The notes: a model not told the origin generated them from the letters alone. A DNA stretch of 64,000 nucleotides from an uncultured Blautia sp. (GCA_900540785.1 UQHF01000011.1:38735-102734), one strand, 5' to 3'. Shown: positions 43,293-52,624, counted from the stretch's first letter. A program made the numbers and translations.

Positions 43293-43958
43293 ATGTATTT
43301 TCAGTTTTTGATAGAAGATAAATCTACAGAAATGGTAGTAAGGCATGTGATGGAAAAACTTGAAAATCAATATGTAGAAAAAGAAATTCACTGGGACATA
43401 AAATCATTTGGGGGAATTGGTCATTTACCTAAAAAGGGGAAACCAATAGAACAAAAAACAGGAAAATTATTAAACGACCTTCCAATGTATATGAGAGCAT
43501 TTGGAAAAAAACTGCAGACAATGGAAAAAGCGGCATTGATTGTCGTATTGGATAATGATAAAAGAGATTGCAGGCAATTCCGTCAGGAGTTAGATAATAT
43601 GGCAAATTCTAATATGGTATTATGCGACTATGCCTTCTGTATAGCGGTAAAAGAAATGGAAGCATGGCTGTTAGGCGATTTGCAGGCCATTACAGCCGCT
43701 TATCCTGATGCTAAAATTCAGCATATTAAAAAATATGAACAAGATGCTATTTGTGATACATGGGAAATTTTGGCAGAAATGGTTTATCCAAAAGGGTTAA
43801 AGCGCCTTAAGAAAAAGGCGGCGGGGAGCTATTTTGAGATAGGTAAAGCAAAATATGAATGGGCAGATAGGATTGGGAAGTATTTAAGACTGCATGAAAA
43901 TGCTTCTCCAAGTTATAATGCTTTTATTGAAGCGCTGGAAACCCGAATCCGGTGTTGA
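43293..43958 (+). CDS. DUF4276 protein, Toprim-like partner
   Basis: The 221-residue protein begins at the base after the ATPase stop, with its GGAGG inside that gene. It shows a Toprim-like order of acidic residues: FLIEDKSTE (Glu about 8), ALIVVLDNDKRD (about 84-95) and the DUF4276 hallmark KEMEAWLLGD (about 120-129). In related systems the ATPase senses infection and the Toprim-like partner acts as a nuclease; here that role is inferred from family and pairing. The stop codon overlaps a TTGACA of the next gene's promoter. Confidence 0.82.
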   Translation: MYFQFLIEDKSTEMVVRHVMEKLENQYVEKEIHWDIKSFGGIGHLPKKGKPIEQKTGKLLNDLPMYMRAFGKKLQTMEKAALIVVLDNDKRDCRQFRQELDNMANSNMVLCDYAFCIAVKEMEAWLLGDLQAITAAYPDAKIQHIKKYEQDAICDTWEILAEMVYPKGLKRLKKKAAGSYFEIGKAKYEWADRIGKYLRLHENASPSYNAFIEALETRIRC

Positions 43959-43981
43959 CAAACACTCCCGAAAACTATAAT
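43955..43981 (+). promoter_or_regulatory. possible promoter of the transglutaminase-like gene
   Basis: Perfect TTGACA (43955-43960) and TATAAT (43976-43981) hexamers are only 15 bases apart, shorter than optimal. The -35 overlaps the DUF4276 stop codon. Confidence 0.5.
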
Positions 43982-44019
43982 CTAAGGTTGGTACTATACT
44001 TATGGAGGAACTATAACTT

Positions 44020-46479
44020 ATGAGCAAAATGTTTTTAGAGAAAAACAGAGAGCGCATTCTTGCGCAGTATGAAGAACTGAAAAAAGCCCTTCCGGAGCGT
44101 ATGGCGGAAGTGGATAAGAAAATTTCTGAATGGGAGGAAAATACAGCTCTGGCATGTAAATATATGTACATCACAATGCCGTACAGCGACATTGCAAACT
44201 ATGAGCCGGAAGTTTTTAAGGATTACGGAGAAAATGCAGTATGGCTGTGGGAAAACAGAGAAGACGTAAAAGAGCTTCCTGAGGAAATCTTCTTAAACTA
44301 CGTGCTTTACTGCCGCGTAAATGAAGAAGAAGTAGCACCGTGCCGTACCTTTTTCCGTGAGCAGATGGGCGAGCGTGTTCTTTCCCTTCGCGGAAAAGAA
44401 GCGGCTCTTGAAGTAAACTACTGGTGCGCAGAGGAAGCTACATACCACTGCACAGACGAGAGAACGCTTTCTGCGATCACCGTATACAGACGAGGAAATG
44501 GAAGATGCGGCGAGGAGTCCGTATTTACTGTAAATGCAATGCGAAGTGTGGGAATCCCTGCAAGACAGGTATATGCGCCGAGATGGTCCCACTGTGACGA
44601 TAACCATGCCTGGGTGGAAGTGTGGTGCGAGGGAGACTGGTATTTCCTGGGAGCCTGCGAGCCTCTTCCTATCTTAAATAAGGGCTGGTTTACAAATGCT
44701 TCCTCACGTGCCATGATGGTACATTCCAGATGCTTTGATACAACAGGCTTTGATGAGGAAAACATTGACCGCGAGGGAATGGTAGCTGTCTTTAACGAAC
44801 TGAAACGATATGCAGCTGTAAAGAAAATCCAGGTTCAGGTTGTGGACGGAGAGAAAAAACCGGTTTCCGGAGCCAAAGTGTATTTCGAGGTACTTAACTA
44901 CTCCGAGTTTTCTCCTGTGGCAGAAGCAAAAACAGATGAAAATGGATTTGTTTCCCTTACAACAGGCCTTGGAAGTCTTCATATCATGGCTGTATGCGGC
45001 GATAAGTGTGCAGAAACATATATGGATACAAGAAACAACGATACATGCGTAGTTTCCTTTGAGGAAACAGAAGCGCGTGAGACATGGCAGGAAATGGACA
45101 TGATCGCGCCGGTAGATACGCCTGTAAACACAGATACACCAACTGAAGAGCAGACAAGAATTGGAAATATCCGTCTTGATGAGGCAGCAGCAAAACGTCT
45201 GAAAAAGACAGAAAACTGGGAAAATCCGGAAAAGGCTGTGTTCCTTGGAAAAGAAGATCACAAAGAGCTGAGAAAAGAAATGCTTGCTGCACTTACAGAA
45301 AAAGATCAGACTGATTTCGTGAGCAGCGTTCTGGAAGACCATCTCGCACTTGCTCTTCCTTATGAAAACACAACAGATCATGAGACATTTGTAAAATATA
45401 TCCTGAATCCGAGAGTAAGAAATGAGATCCTCAAGCCGTACAGAAAAGAAATCCAGGAGGCGTTTACAGAAGAAGAGAAAGCTCTTTTTGTGAAAGAGCC
45501 GAAAAAATTGTGGGAAGCAGTAGACAGACGTTTCTCTTCCTGTGCAGATAAGGAGAGAAGCAGCATTATCACAACTCCGGCAGGCTGTCTCCGTACAGGA
45601 ATTGCGAGCCCGCTTTCTAAAAAAATCTTCTTTGTGGCAGCAGCAAGAACTCTGGGTATCCCGGCAAGACTGAATCCGAGAGACGATGCAATGGAATATA
45701 TGGAAAATGGAAGCTTTGTGGCTGTTCTTCCTGAGAGCGAGAAAAACTGCCGTCTTGTATTAAAGGGCGGAGAAGGAATCGTATGGAAATACTTCCTGAA
45801 CTGGTCTATCGCAAGATTTGTAGATGGACGTTTTGTATCTCTGCAGCTTGAAGATGCAAAATGGGAGGACGGAAAACTGGTTCTCGGCCTTGATGCGGGA
45901 CAGTACCGTATCCTGACCTCTAATCGTCTTCCGAACGGAAATATTTTTGCAAACCGTTATTATGTGGACATTGCAGTTGGAGAAGAAAAAGAGGCAGAGC
46001 TTGTTCTGCGCCATGCTGACCTCGAGGATATGCTGGAAAACATTGATATTCCAGATTTTGAGCTTTGCAAAAACGAGCCTTCCGAAGATGTGGAAAAGGT
46101 AAAAGCATCGGTTCTCACAGAAAAAGGAAAACACATTTTCATGTTCCTGGAAGAAAGCCGTGAGCCAACAGAGCATATTTTAAATGAGATGATCGAGCAG
46201 AAGGAAGCATTTGAGAAGCTTGGTGATACTGTAATCTTTGTTGTTCGTACAGAGGCTGCGTTAAAAGATCCGAACATCGCAAGAGCTCTTCGCACATTCC
46301 CGGAAATTCAGGTGTACTACGACAGCTTCAAGACTCTTATTGAGACACTGGGAAGACGTATGTATGTAGACCATGAAAAACTTCCGCTGATTATCGTAAC
46401 AGACGGAAAGTTGAATGGTATTTACGCTACAAGCGGTTATAATGTAGGAACAGGAGATATGCTTCTGCGCCTTATGTAA
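44020..46479 (+). CDS. cytoplasmic transglutaminase-like multidomain protein
   Basis: This 819-residue protein has no signal peptide. A transglutaminase-core domain lies at about residues 140-220: catalytic Cys in GNGRCGEESVF, His in DNHAWVEVW and Asp/Glu in the following turn. A carboxypeptidase-regulatory/Ig-like beta domain follows (about 270-350, VQVVDGEKKPVSGAKVYFEV). A second transglutaminase-like region (about 510-600, GIASPLSKKIFFVAAARTLG) seems to lack the catalytic cysteine. The C-terminus (about 690-819) looks thioredoxin-like without a CxxC. The substrate is unknown; similar proteins occur in clostridia. Confidence 0.78.
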   Translation: MSKMFLEKNRERILAQYEELKKALPERMAEVDKKISEWEENTALACKYMYITMPYSDIANYEPEVFKDYGENAVWLWENREDVKELPEEIFLNYVLYCRVNEEEVAPCRTFFREQMGERVLSLRGKEAALEVNYWCAEEATYHCTDERTLSAITVYRRGNGRCGEESVFTVNAMRSVGIPARQVYAPRWSHCDDNHAWVEVWCEGDWYFLGACEPLPILNKGWFTNASSRAMMVHSRCFDTTGFDEENIDREGMVAVFNELKRYAAVKKIQVQVVDGEKKPVSGAKVYFEVLNYSEFSPVAEAKTDENGFVSLTTGLGSLHIMAVCGDKCAETYMDTRNNDTCVVSFEETEARETWQEMDMIAPVDTPVNTDTPTEEQTRIGNIRLDEAAAKRLKKTENWENPEKAVFLGKEDHKELRKEMLAALTEKDQTDFVSSVLEDHLALALPYENTTDHETFVKYILNPRVRNEILKPYRKEIQEAFTEEEKALFVKEPKKLWEAVDRRFSSCADKERSSIITTPAGCLRTGIASPLSKKIFFVAAARTLGIPARLNPRDDAMEYMENGSFVAVLPESEKNCRLVLKGGEGIVWKYFLNWSIARFVDGRFVSLQLEDAKWEDGKLVLGLDAGQYRILTSNRLPNGNIFANRYYVDIAVGEEKEAELVLRHADLEDMLENIDIPDFELCKNEPSEDVEKVKASVLTEKGKHIFMFLEESREPTEHILNEMIEQKEAFEKLGDTVIFVVRTEAALKDPNIARALRTFPEIQVYYDSFKTLIETLGRRMYVDHEKLPLIIVTDGKLNGIYATSGYNVGTGDMLLRLM

Positions 46480-46491
46480 TGAATAAATAGT

Positions 46492-46525
46492 AAAAGGAGA
46501 TGGCCGACAGGTCATCTCTTTTTGG
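46492..46525 (+). terminator. terminator of the transglutaminase-like gene
   Basis: AAAGGAGATG pairs with CATCTCTTTTT around a short loop, followed by the T-run into which repeat copy B is joined. Confidence 0.75.
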
Positions 46526-46526
46526 T

Positions 46527-46663
46527 TATAGGAAATTATTCCGTAATGTTCCATAGCATAAAAAAACGCTCCGCGTGGGAGTGCACTGCGGCGGAGGGCT
46601 TTGGCGGAAGATGATGAAATATGACAAATGTCCGCTATATACGGACATATTCCGAGAAAGCCT
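46527..46663 (+). repeat. dispersed structured repeat, copy B
   Basis: Bases 46527-46595 match 3513-3580 closely. The 3' continuation is different from copy A but is also a nested hairpin: GGCTTT (46597-46602) with AAAGCC (46657-46662), CGGAA with TTCCG, and TGTCCG with CGGACA at the tip. No ORF is credible. Confidence 0.7.
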
Positions 46664-46725
46664 GATAATACATAGATTTGCAAAATAATGAGAAATTATA
46701 AAATAATGAAAAGTTGTCAGATAAT

Positions 46726-46735
46726 GGGGGGGGGG
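46726..46735 (+). repeat. ten-G homopolymer upstream of the importer promoter
   Basis: Ten consecutive Gs lie 31 bases before the predicted -35 of the solute-binding-protein gene, in an AT-rich context with repeated AAAATAATGA units just upstream. Confidence 0.8.
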
Positions 46736-46766
46736 TAAAATTGCATAATTAAAAGCAAAAAATGGA

Positions 46767-46795
46767 TTGCATTTTATGTGGAAAAATGATAATAT
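46767..46795 (+). promoter_or_regulatory. promoter of the ABC importer operon
   Basis: TTGCAT (46767-46772) and TAATAT (46790-46795) are 17 bases apart. The leader to the first gene is about 95 bases. No clear CcpA site was seen. Confidence 0.5.
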
Positions 46796-46895
46796 ATATT
46801 CATGAGAATTGATGAAAGTGCAAAATAAACATAGGGCTTATGTCCGCAACAGAAAGATATTTATTTTTGCACAAACAAATTTTAGGAGGATGTAT

Positions 46896-48581
46896 ATGAA
46901 AAAAAGACTCACATGTATAGTGTCAGTTGCACTTGCTGCTACTATGGTAGTCAGCTCAGCAGCACCTGTCTATGCAAAGAAAAAGAAAAAGGAAGTAAAA
47001 TTAACAGAGGCTGGAACTTATCCGATCGTTCCGGAAGGGGAAGAACTTACTTTAACCTGCTTCACTATGTCAATGCCTAACGTTGAGAATCTGGAGACAA
47101 ATGATTTTACAAAATATCTGGAAGATTTAACTGGCGTTCATATTGAATGGGTAACAGCAGGCCGTGATGACTGGCAGGAAAAACTGAACATGATGTTATC
47201 TTCAGGGGACTATCCGGATATGCTTCTTGGCGTTTCTCCAGACCGGGCTAAATTTGGTGTAAAAGAGCAGATCATTGTTCCTATTGACGAGTACCTCAAT
47301 GAGGATCTTATGCCAAACTACATGAAAATGTACGGTGATCAGTTAGATTTAAGCCGTGAAACAGACGGACAGATTTATTCTCTTATTGCTGAGAACGACT
47401 GTTACCATTGCTCCTATGGACGTAAATTATGGATCAACACAAAACATCTGGAAGAGATGGGTGTAGAAATGCCGACTACTACAGATGAGTTCCTGGAAGT
47501 ATGTAAGAAATTTAAAGAATACAAACCGGACGGAATTGCTCTTGCAGGTTCTGCTCCTGGACAGGGCTGGTTCTCTGAGTTTGAGAACTTCCTGATGGGT
47601 TCCTTTATCCTTCCGCCAAGTACATCTTACACATTAGACCTTCGTGACAAAACTGCTGTAACATGGGACGGAGAAATGGTATGTGTTGCAACAGATGACC
47701 GTTACAGAGAATTCCTGAAATATGCAAATACTCTGTACAATGAAGGCGCTCTCTACGATGGTAACTTTACACAGTCAGCAGAGCAGATGAAATCTCTTAT
47801 TAATCAGGATGGCGCTCCTGTACTTGCTTTCCCGTCAGGAACTATTTCTGATATGATTGATGTTTCATCTAACCCTGAGCTTTACGCACAGTATGAGGCA
47901 ATGGCTCCACTGAAAGGACCAGATGGAACACAGCTTACATCACATTTTAAATATTCATCAATTTCTGATGGAAACTTCTGTATCACAGATACATGTAAGA
48001 ACCCGGAAGCAGCTATGCGTTGGGTAGATTTCTTCTACAGCGAAACAGGTGACCTTTGCTCCCAGTATGGTCCGGAAGAAGGAAAAGACTGGGTTCTCAA
48101 TCCGGAAGGCGAATTTGGTCTGAACGGCGAGCCTGCAACATATAAAATCCTCAATGGATATTCTGCAGAGACACAGAATCATGACTGGCAGGATATTGGT
48201 ATCCGTGTAGCTCCGGCAGAGTACAGATTAGGCGCTGCAACACCTCAGGATGTAGATGTTAAGAGCGCAGAAGGTCTGGAAAAATTACTGTATGACGTAT
48301 CAGAAGAGAAATACGCTCCATACGGACAGACAGAAGAAAACTCCGACCTGGATGTAGTACCGAGACTGAAACTTACAAGCGAAGAGACTTCCAGCATTTC
48401 TACTGTAGCAGTAGAAATCGAAAAACTCATCGATGAAGCTTCCACAGCATACATCGTTGGAACAAGAGACATCAACGATGACAAAGACTGGGCTTCCTTC
48501 CAGGATGCTCTGGAAAAAGCAGGTCTGAAAGACTTACTTGAAGTTTACCAGACAGCTTACGACAGACAGATGAAAAAATAA
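46896..48581 (+). CDS. extracellular solute-binding protein (LplA/YtcQ-like)
   Basis: This 561-residue secreted protein captures the substrate for the ABC importer encoded next. A signal peptide (MKKRLTCIVSVALAATMVVS, cleavage near AAPVYA) is followed by a lysine-rich start, not a lipobox cysteine, which is unusual for a Gram-positive binding protein. The mature part has the family 1 fold with EWVTAGRDDWQEKLNMMLSSGDYPDMLLG and a C-terminal helical domain. The ATG at 46896 follows TTAGGAGGA. Pairing with LplB/YtcP-type permeases points to an oligosaccharide or glycan ligand. Confidence 0.9.
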   Translation: MKKRLTCIVSVALAATMVVSSAAPVYAKKKKKEVKLTEAGTYPIVPEGEELTLTCFTMSMPNVENLETNDFTKYLEDLTGVHIEWVTAGRDDWQEKLNMMLSSGDYPDMLLGVSPDRAKFGVKEQIIVPIDEYLNEDLMPNYMKMYGDQLDLSRETDGQIYSLIAENDCYHCSYGRKLWINTKHLEEMGVEMPTTTDEFLEVCKKFKEYKPDGIALAGSAPGQGWFSEFENFLMGSFILPPSTSYTLDLRDKTAVTWDGEMVCVATDDRYREFLKYANTLYNEGALYDGNFTQSAEQMKSLINQDGAPVLAFPSGTISDMIDVSSNPELYAQYEAMAPLKGPDGTQLTSHFKYSSISDGNFCITDTCKNPEAAMRWVDFFYSETGDLCSQYGPEEGKDWVLNPEGEFGLNGEPATYKILNGYSAETQNHDWQDIGIRVAPAEYRLGAATPQDVDVKSAEGLEKLLYDVSEEKYAPYGQTEENSDLDVVPRLKLTSEETSSISTVAVEIEKLIDEASTAYIVGTRDINDDKDWASFQDALEKAGLKDLLEVYQTAYDRQMKK

Positions 48582-48605
48582 TTAAACACAGATAAAAGAT
48601 TCTGG

Positions 48606-48642
48606 GATGACCGGATCAGTTTCTGATTCGGTCATCTTTATT
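48606..48642 (+). terminator. intercistronic hairpin after the binding-protein gene
   Basis: GATGACCG-ATCAG pairs with CTGAT-CGGTCATC, followed by TTTATTCT. Between a binding protein and its permeases such a stem usually protects the 5' message or partially ends transcription, giving more binding protein than permease. Confidence 0.75.
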
Positions 48643-48664
48643 CTGAGCAAAGGAGGGGCAAAAA

Positions 48665-49600
48665 GTGAGTAAAAAAGCCAAAGCAATTACCCCTGTGAAA
48701 AAAGGGAATAAGATCAAATCGTCAAACTGGCAGTTCTGGCTGATCATAGCGCTGCCATGTATTTATGCACTTATGTTTGCCTATGTGCCTATGGCGGGTA
48801 TCCTGATGGCATTTGAAGATTTCAGCCCGAGAAAAGGATTTTTTGGAAGCGACTGGGTGGGATTTGACCACTTTATCCGATTCCTGACATCTACTTCCAG
48901 TGTGCAGGTTATTAAAAATACATTTATTTTAGGTGCGTACAACATTCTTGTAACTTTCCCGATACCGATCATTCTGGCGGTTGCCATCAATGAGGTGCAG
49001 GCGAAGTTCTTCAAGAAGAGCGTGCAGATGATCACATATGCACCGTACTTTATTTCTATCGTTGTACTTGTTGGTATGCTCATGCAGATGACAGACCTTC
49101 GTACAGGTGTTTTCAACATATTATTACAGAAAATAGGTATAGACCCCATTAACTTCTTCGGAGATGCGGATCTCTTCCGTCATCTTTATGTATGGAGTGG
49201 TGTCTGGCAGACTGCCGGATATTCGGCGATCATATACATTGCGGCTCTGGCAGGTGTAAGCCCTGAGCTTAAGGAAGCGGCAGTTATGGACGGCGCAACA
49301 CGTCTTCAGAGAATTATCCACGTAGACCTTCCATGTATCATGCCGACGATCGTTATCATGCTGATCATGAGTTGTGGAAATATTGTAAATATCGGTTTCG
49401 ATAAAGTATTCCTGATGCAGAATTCCATGAATGCAAGCGTTTCCGAGGTTATTTCCACCTTCGTTTATAAAGTAGGTATCACAAACGCAGATTATGGCTT
49501 CTCTACAGCAGCTGGTCTGTTTCAGTCTGTCGTAAGTCTTGTTCTTCTTGTTTCTGTAAACAAGATCAGCAAGAAGGTTACGGATAACAGCTTGTGGTAG
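48665..49600 (+). CDS. ABC sugar permease (LplB-like)
   Basis: The 311-residue membrane protein has about six helices and the EAA loop ELKEAAVMDGATRLQRIIHVDLP that docks to the ATPase. It matches the LplB/YteP class of polygalacturonan or oligosaccharide importers. The GTG at 48665 follows GGAGGGG. The ATPase is not encoded here and is probably a shared MsmK/UgpC-type protein elsewhere. Confidence 0.92.
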   Translation: MSKKAKAITPVKKGNKIKSSNWQFWLIIALPCIYALMFAYVPMAGILMAFEDFSPRKGFFGSDWVGFDHFIRFLTSTSSVQVIKNTFILGAYNILVTFPIPIILAVAINEVQAKFFKKSVQMITYAPYFISIVVLVGMLMQMTDLRTGVFNILLQKIGIDPINFFGDADLFRHLYVWSGVWQTAGYSAIIYIAALAGVSPELKEAAVMDGATRLQRIIHVDLPCIMPTIVIMLIMSCGNIVNIGFDKVFLMQNSMNASVSEVISTFVYKVGITNADYGFSTAAGLFQSVVSLVLLVSVNKISKKVTDNSLW

Positions 49601-49611
49601 GAGGTAAGCAT

Positions 49612-50508
49612 ATGAATACAAAATTTAAAAATTCCAGTACAGGGGATAAAGTGTTTATTATTCTCGTGTACGTGCTTCTTTCAGCAGTTATGTTGATTGT
49701 ACTGTATCCTCTGATTTATATTATATCTGCCTCTTTCTCAGATCCGCAGGCTGTAGTCAGCGGTAAAGTAGTGCTGTGGCCGGTAGACGTTACCTTAAGA
49801 GGATATAAGGCAGTATTTAAAAACCCGAAGATCATTACAGGTTTCATTAACTCCTTTATTTACATGGGTGTTGGAACAGTTGTAAACCTGATCATGACAA
49901 TGCTCTGTGCATACCCTCTTTCCAGAAAAGAGTTTACAGCAAGAAACAAGATTGCAGCATTGTTCGTATTTACCATGTATTTCTCCGGCGGTCTTATGCC
50001 TACATACATGGTAGTAAACAAACTTGGTCTTATCAACACACGTTGGGCAATGATCATTCCAAGTGCAATGTCCACTTACAACATGATCATCGCACGTACA
50101 TACATGGTAAACTCCATTCCGGACGAGCTGTATGAGGCAGCTCAGATTGATGGCTGTTCTCCGTTTAAGTATCTCTTAAAGGTAATCGTGCCGCTGAGTA
50201 AACCGATCCTTGCGGTACTGGCTCTTTACTATGGTATTGCAAAATGGAACAACTACTTTGACGCAATGCTGTACATAAACGATGCAAGTATGCAGCCTCT
50301 TACGATTGTATTAAGAGAAATCCTGATCCAGAACCAGATTGACCCGACCATGCTGACGGATGCCTCGGCGCTTTCAAAATTACAGGGTATGACAGAACTT
50401 CTGAAATATGCGGTTATCGTAGTTGCATCTGTGCCTGTACTTGCTATTTACCCATTCGTTCAGAAATACTTTGTAAAAGGTGTTGCGATCGGTGCGGTCA
50501 AAGGATGA
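49612..50508 (+). CDS. ABC sugar permease (YtcP/LplC-like)
   Basis: This 298-residue partner permease has about six helices and the EAA loop ELYEAAQIDGCSPFKYLLKVIVP. It starts at the ATG 49612 after GGAGG, 12 bases past the first permease. Its stop overlaps the next start by ATGA, so a second binding protein is translationally coupled. Confidence 0.92.
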   Translation: MNTKFKNSSTGDKVFIILVYVLLSAVMLIVLYPLIYIISASFSDPQAVVSGKVVLWPVDVTLRGYKAVFKNPKIITGFINSFIYMGVGTVVNLIMTMLCAYPLSRKEFTARNKIAALFVFTMYFSGGLMPTYMVVNKLGLINTRWAMIIPSAMSTYNMIIARTYMVNSIPDELYEAAQIDGCSPFKYLLKVIVPLSKPILAVLALYYGIAKWNNYFDAMLYINDASMQPLTIVLREILIQNQIDPTMLTDASALSKLQGMTELLKYAVIVVASVPVLAIYPFVQKYFVKGVAIGAVKG

Positions 50509-51932
50509 TAAATAAAAAAGTAATGCTGTCTGCTCTGCTGTTTCCGGCGCTTTCTGCAGGTGTATATAAGGAAGTGCTGGCAGCGGAGGAAGCGGAACTG
50601 GTAGTTTACCAGGAGCTTGAAAGTGAAGAGAGCAGAGAGACTTATGAAGAGATTCTTGCAGAGTATACAGAAGAAACCGGGATAAACATCCAGTTGGAGG
50701 CATATCCTTCTTCCGATTACAGGAAGGAGGTTGAGGCTGCTTTTACAGAAGGAAATGAGCCGGATGTATATACGGGAAGCCTTCAGGATATGACAAAAGA
50801 CTTTAATAACGGGAAGCTTCATAATTTTCTTTATCTTTACGATGAAGAAAATCCGTATGATCCGGGAGAGAACTGGAGCAGCAGCCTACCCATTCCTGTA
50901 AAAGATAAAATGTATCTTTCAAACAAAGAGATACCAGGTTATCCTTCTTCTTTTGAGACAGTGAGGATTCTCTGCAATAAGGAACTTTTTAATTCTGCCC
51001 ATGTGGAATTTCCACAGACATGGGCAGAATTTTTAGAATCCTGTAAAAAACTTACGGATGCTGGAATTGTGCCTCTTGCCTTTCCGGGCAGTTCATACGG
51101 GGAACCTGCATGGCAGTGGCTTTTAAATTCTCTCGGCAATCAGACGGCAGGCAGTTTGTCGGATTCTCTTGATGTTAACGAGAGAGATAAAGGCTATGTA
51201 GAATTAAATGAATTTTGCAAGGGAATCGAATGGGGAGATGTAGATTTTCAGAAGGAATTTCTCTCTCCTTACAGGCGATTCCGGGAGCTTGTTCCTTTTC
51301 TGGGGCAGGACTTTGAAACTATGACACAGGAGCAGGCATTGGAAGCCTTTCAAAAAGGGGAGGCAGCTATGGTACTGGCAGAAGGAAGTTCCATAAAAGA
51401 GATGGAAGCGCTCACAGAGAAGAGGCTTTCTATAGAAGCCATTCCTGTGCCTGTGATCACAAAAGATACGGACGAAAATGCTGCCGGAGAATCTGTTTTA
51501 TGTTATGTTCAGCCGGAGATGATTTACGGGATAAATTCTTCTCTGAAAAAAGAAGGGGAGAAACTGGATATGGCAGTAGATTTTGTGCAGTACATGACTT
51601 CTGAGGAAGTACAGAGCCGTCTTTCTGAAGAGCTGTATGTTCTTCCTTCCAACCAGAATGCCGCTTTTCCGGAAGCACTTGAGGGCTTTCAAATATCAGA
51701 AGACGGGGCGCGCCTTCCTTTTTTCTCAGGAATGAATGAGAAGCACACGGAGGCGGTCTGGGAGCTTTTGAAAGAATATATTTCCGGAGATCTTTCAGAC
51801 ACGGAGTTTTCAGAACAACTGCAGAAGTCTTATGAAACAGAAGAAAAAGAAATAAAAGAATTAAACGGCTGGGATATTACAAATAATTATGATATGCCAA
51901 AAACAGGCGAGTGTACCATGTGTGCGCCGTAA
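50505..51932 (+). CDS. second solute-binding protein of the importer operon
   Basis: The 475-residue protein has an N-terminal hydrophobic segment ending LAAEEAELVVYQELE, so it is secreted, and a family 1 binding fold (YTEETGINIQLEAYPSSDYRKE, FPQTWAEFLESCKKLTDAGIVPLAF). There is no lipobox. The start overlaps the permease stop and has a weak ribosome site, which suggests coupling. It is unrelated in sequence to the first binding protein. The C-terminus ends GECTMCAP, an odd cysteine pair. Two binding proteins may widen the ligand range of one permease. Confidence 0.85.
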   Translation: MINKKVMLSALLFPALSAGVYKEVLAAEEAELVVYQELESEESRETYEEILAEYTEETGINIQLEAYPSSDYRKEVEAAFTEGNEPDVYTGSLQDMTKDFNNGKLHNFLYLYDEENPYDPGENWSSSLPIPVKDKMYLSNKEIPGYPSSFETVRILCNKELFNSAHVEFPQTWAEFLESCKKLTDAGIVPLAFPGSSYGEPAWQWLLNSLGNQTAGSLSDSLDVNERDKGYVELNEFCKGIEWGDVDFQKEFLSPYRRFRELVPFLGQDFETMTQEQALEAFQKGEAAMVLAEGSSIKEMEALTEKRLSIEAIPVPVITKDTDENAAGESVLCYVQPEMIYGINSSLKKEGEKLDMAVDFVQYMTSEEVQSRLSEELYVLPSNQNAAFPEALEGFQISEDGARLPFFSGMNEKHTEAVWELLKEYISGDLSDTEFSEQLQKSYETEEKEIKELNGWDITNNYDMPKTGECTMCAP

Positions 51933-51978
51933 AAAAGCTGTCCTGACTGGGGAATAAAACCGGTCAGGGCAGCTTTTT
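51931..51978. terminator. bidirectional terminator after the importer operon
   Basis: AAAAAGCTG-CCTGACTGG pairs with CCGGTCAGG-CAGCTTTTT, with A-run and T-run flanks serving both convergent genes. Confidence 0.88.
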
Positions 51979-52005
51979 ATTTGTCAAAAAACTTACGGGG
52001 GTTCA

Positions 52006-52452
52006 TTATTTTTCGTAAAGAGAAAGAAATTCCTCCCCTGTATAGGAAGCGGAAATCTTCCCGTTTATCACTTCAAGAACAATAGGTACTTCGGTTACCT
52101 TTGCTTCATCGAGAAGGCGATACATTTCGTCCGGGCGTTCTTCCCTATCCTGACTTGTACTGTAATACAAAACAGAAAGTTTTTCTTTTTCTGTGATGGC
52201 TTGAAGCTTTGGAGAAAACGCTTCACAGTCCGGGCAGTCGTCCCTTCCCACATAAATAAAAAAAGCATCTTCCTCTGCTTTTCCGTGAATGGAATTGTCA
52301 AATTCTTCCAGAGTGATCTTTGTAAATTCATAAGGCTTTTTGCCGGTGTCTGCATTTTTCTGTCTGTAAAGAATAACACCTGCAATACAGGCGGAGACTG
52401 CCAGAAGGATAATAAGAATCAGGGCAGACGTTTTCTTTGAAATATTTTTCAT
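52006..52452 (-). CDS. membrane-anchored thioredoxin-like protein
   Basis: The 148-residue protein has an N-terminal membrane helix (about residues 9-30) and an outside thioredoxin-like domain with a CPDC active site in FIYVGRDDCPDCEAF (about 72-75). It resembles small bacteriocin-type disulfide isomerases (PedC/BrcD class). The domain is short. It stands alone, convergent with the importer operon. The client proteins are unknown. Confidence 0.8.
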   Translation of the reverse strand: MKNISKKTSALILIILLAVSACIAGVILYRQKNADTGKKPYEFTKITLEEFDNSIHGKAEEDAFFIYVGRDDCPDCEAFSPKLQAITEKEKLSVLYYSTSQDREERPDEMYRLLDEAKVTEVPIVLEVINGKISASYTGEEFLSLYEK

Positions 52453-52624
52453 CGTGATTTCCTCGCTGTTATTTTATAAGTTTACCTTAACATAAAAACA
52501 GGGACAGGGCAATGGGATTTTGGAAAGCAGAACTTTATTTGTTTTTAACAAAAAAAAGATTGCGGAGCCTGGTGCGTTTTGTGTAAAATAAAAGAGAAAT
52601 CTATAGAAAAAAGAGGAAGAATAT

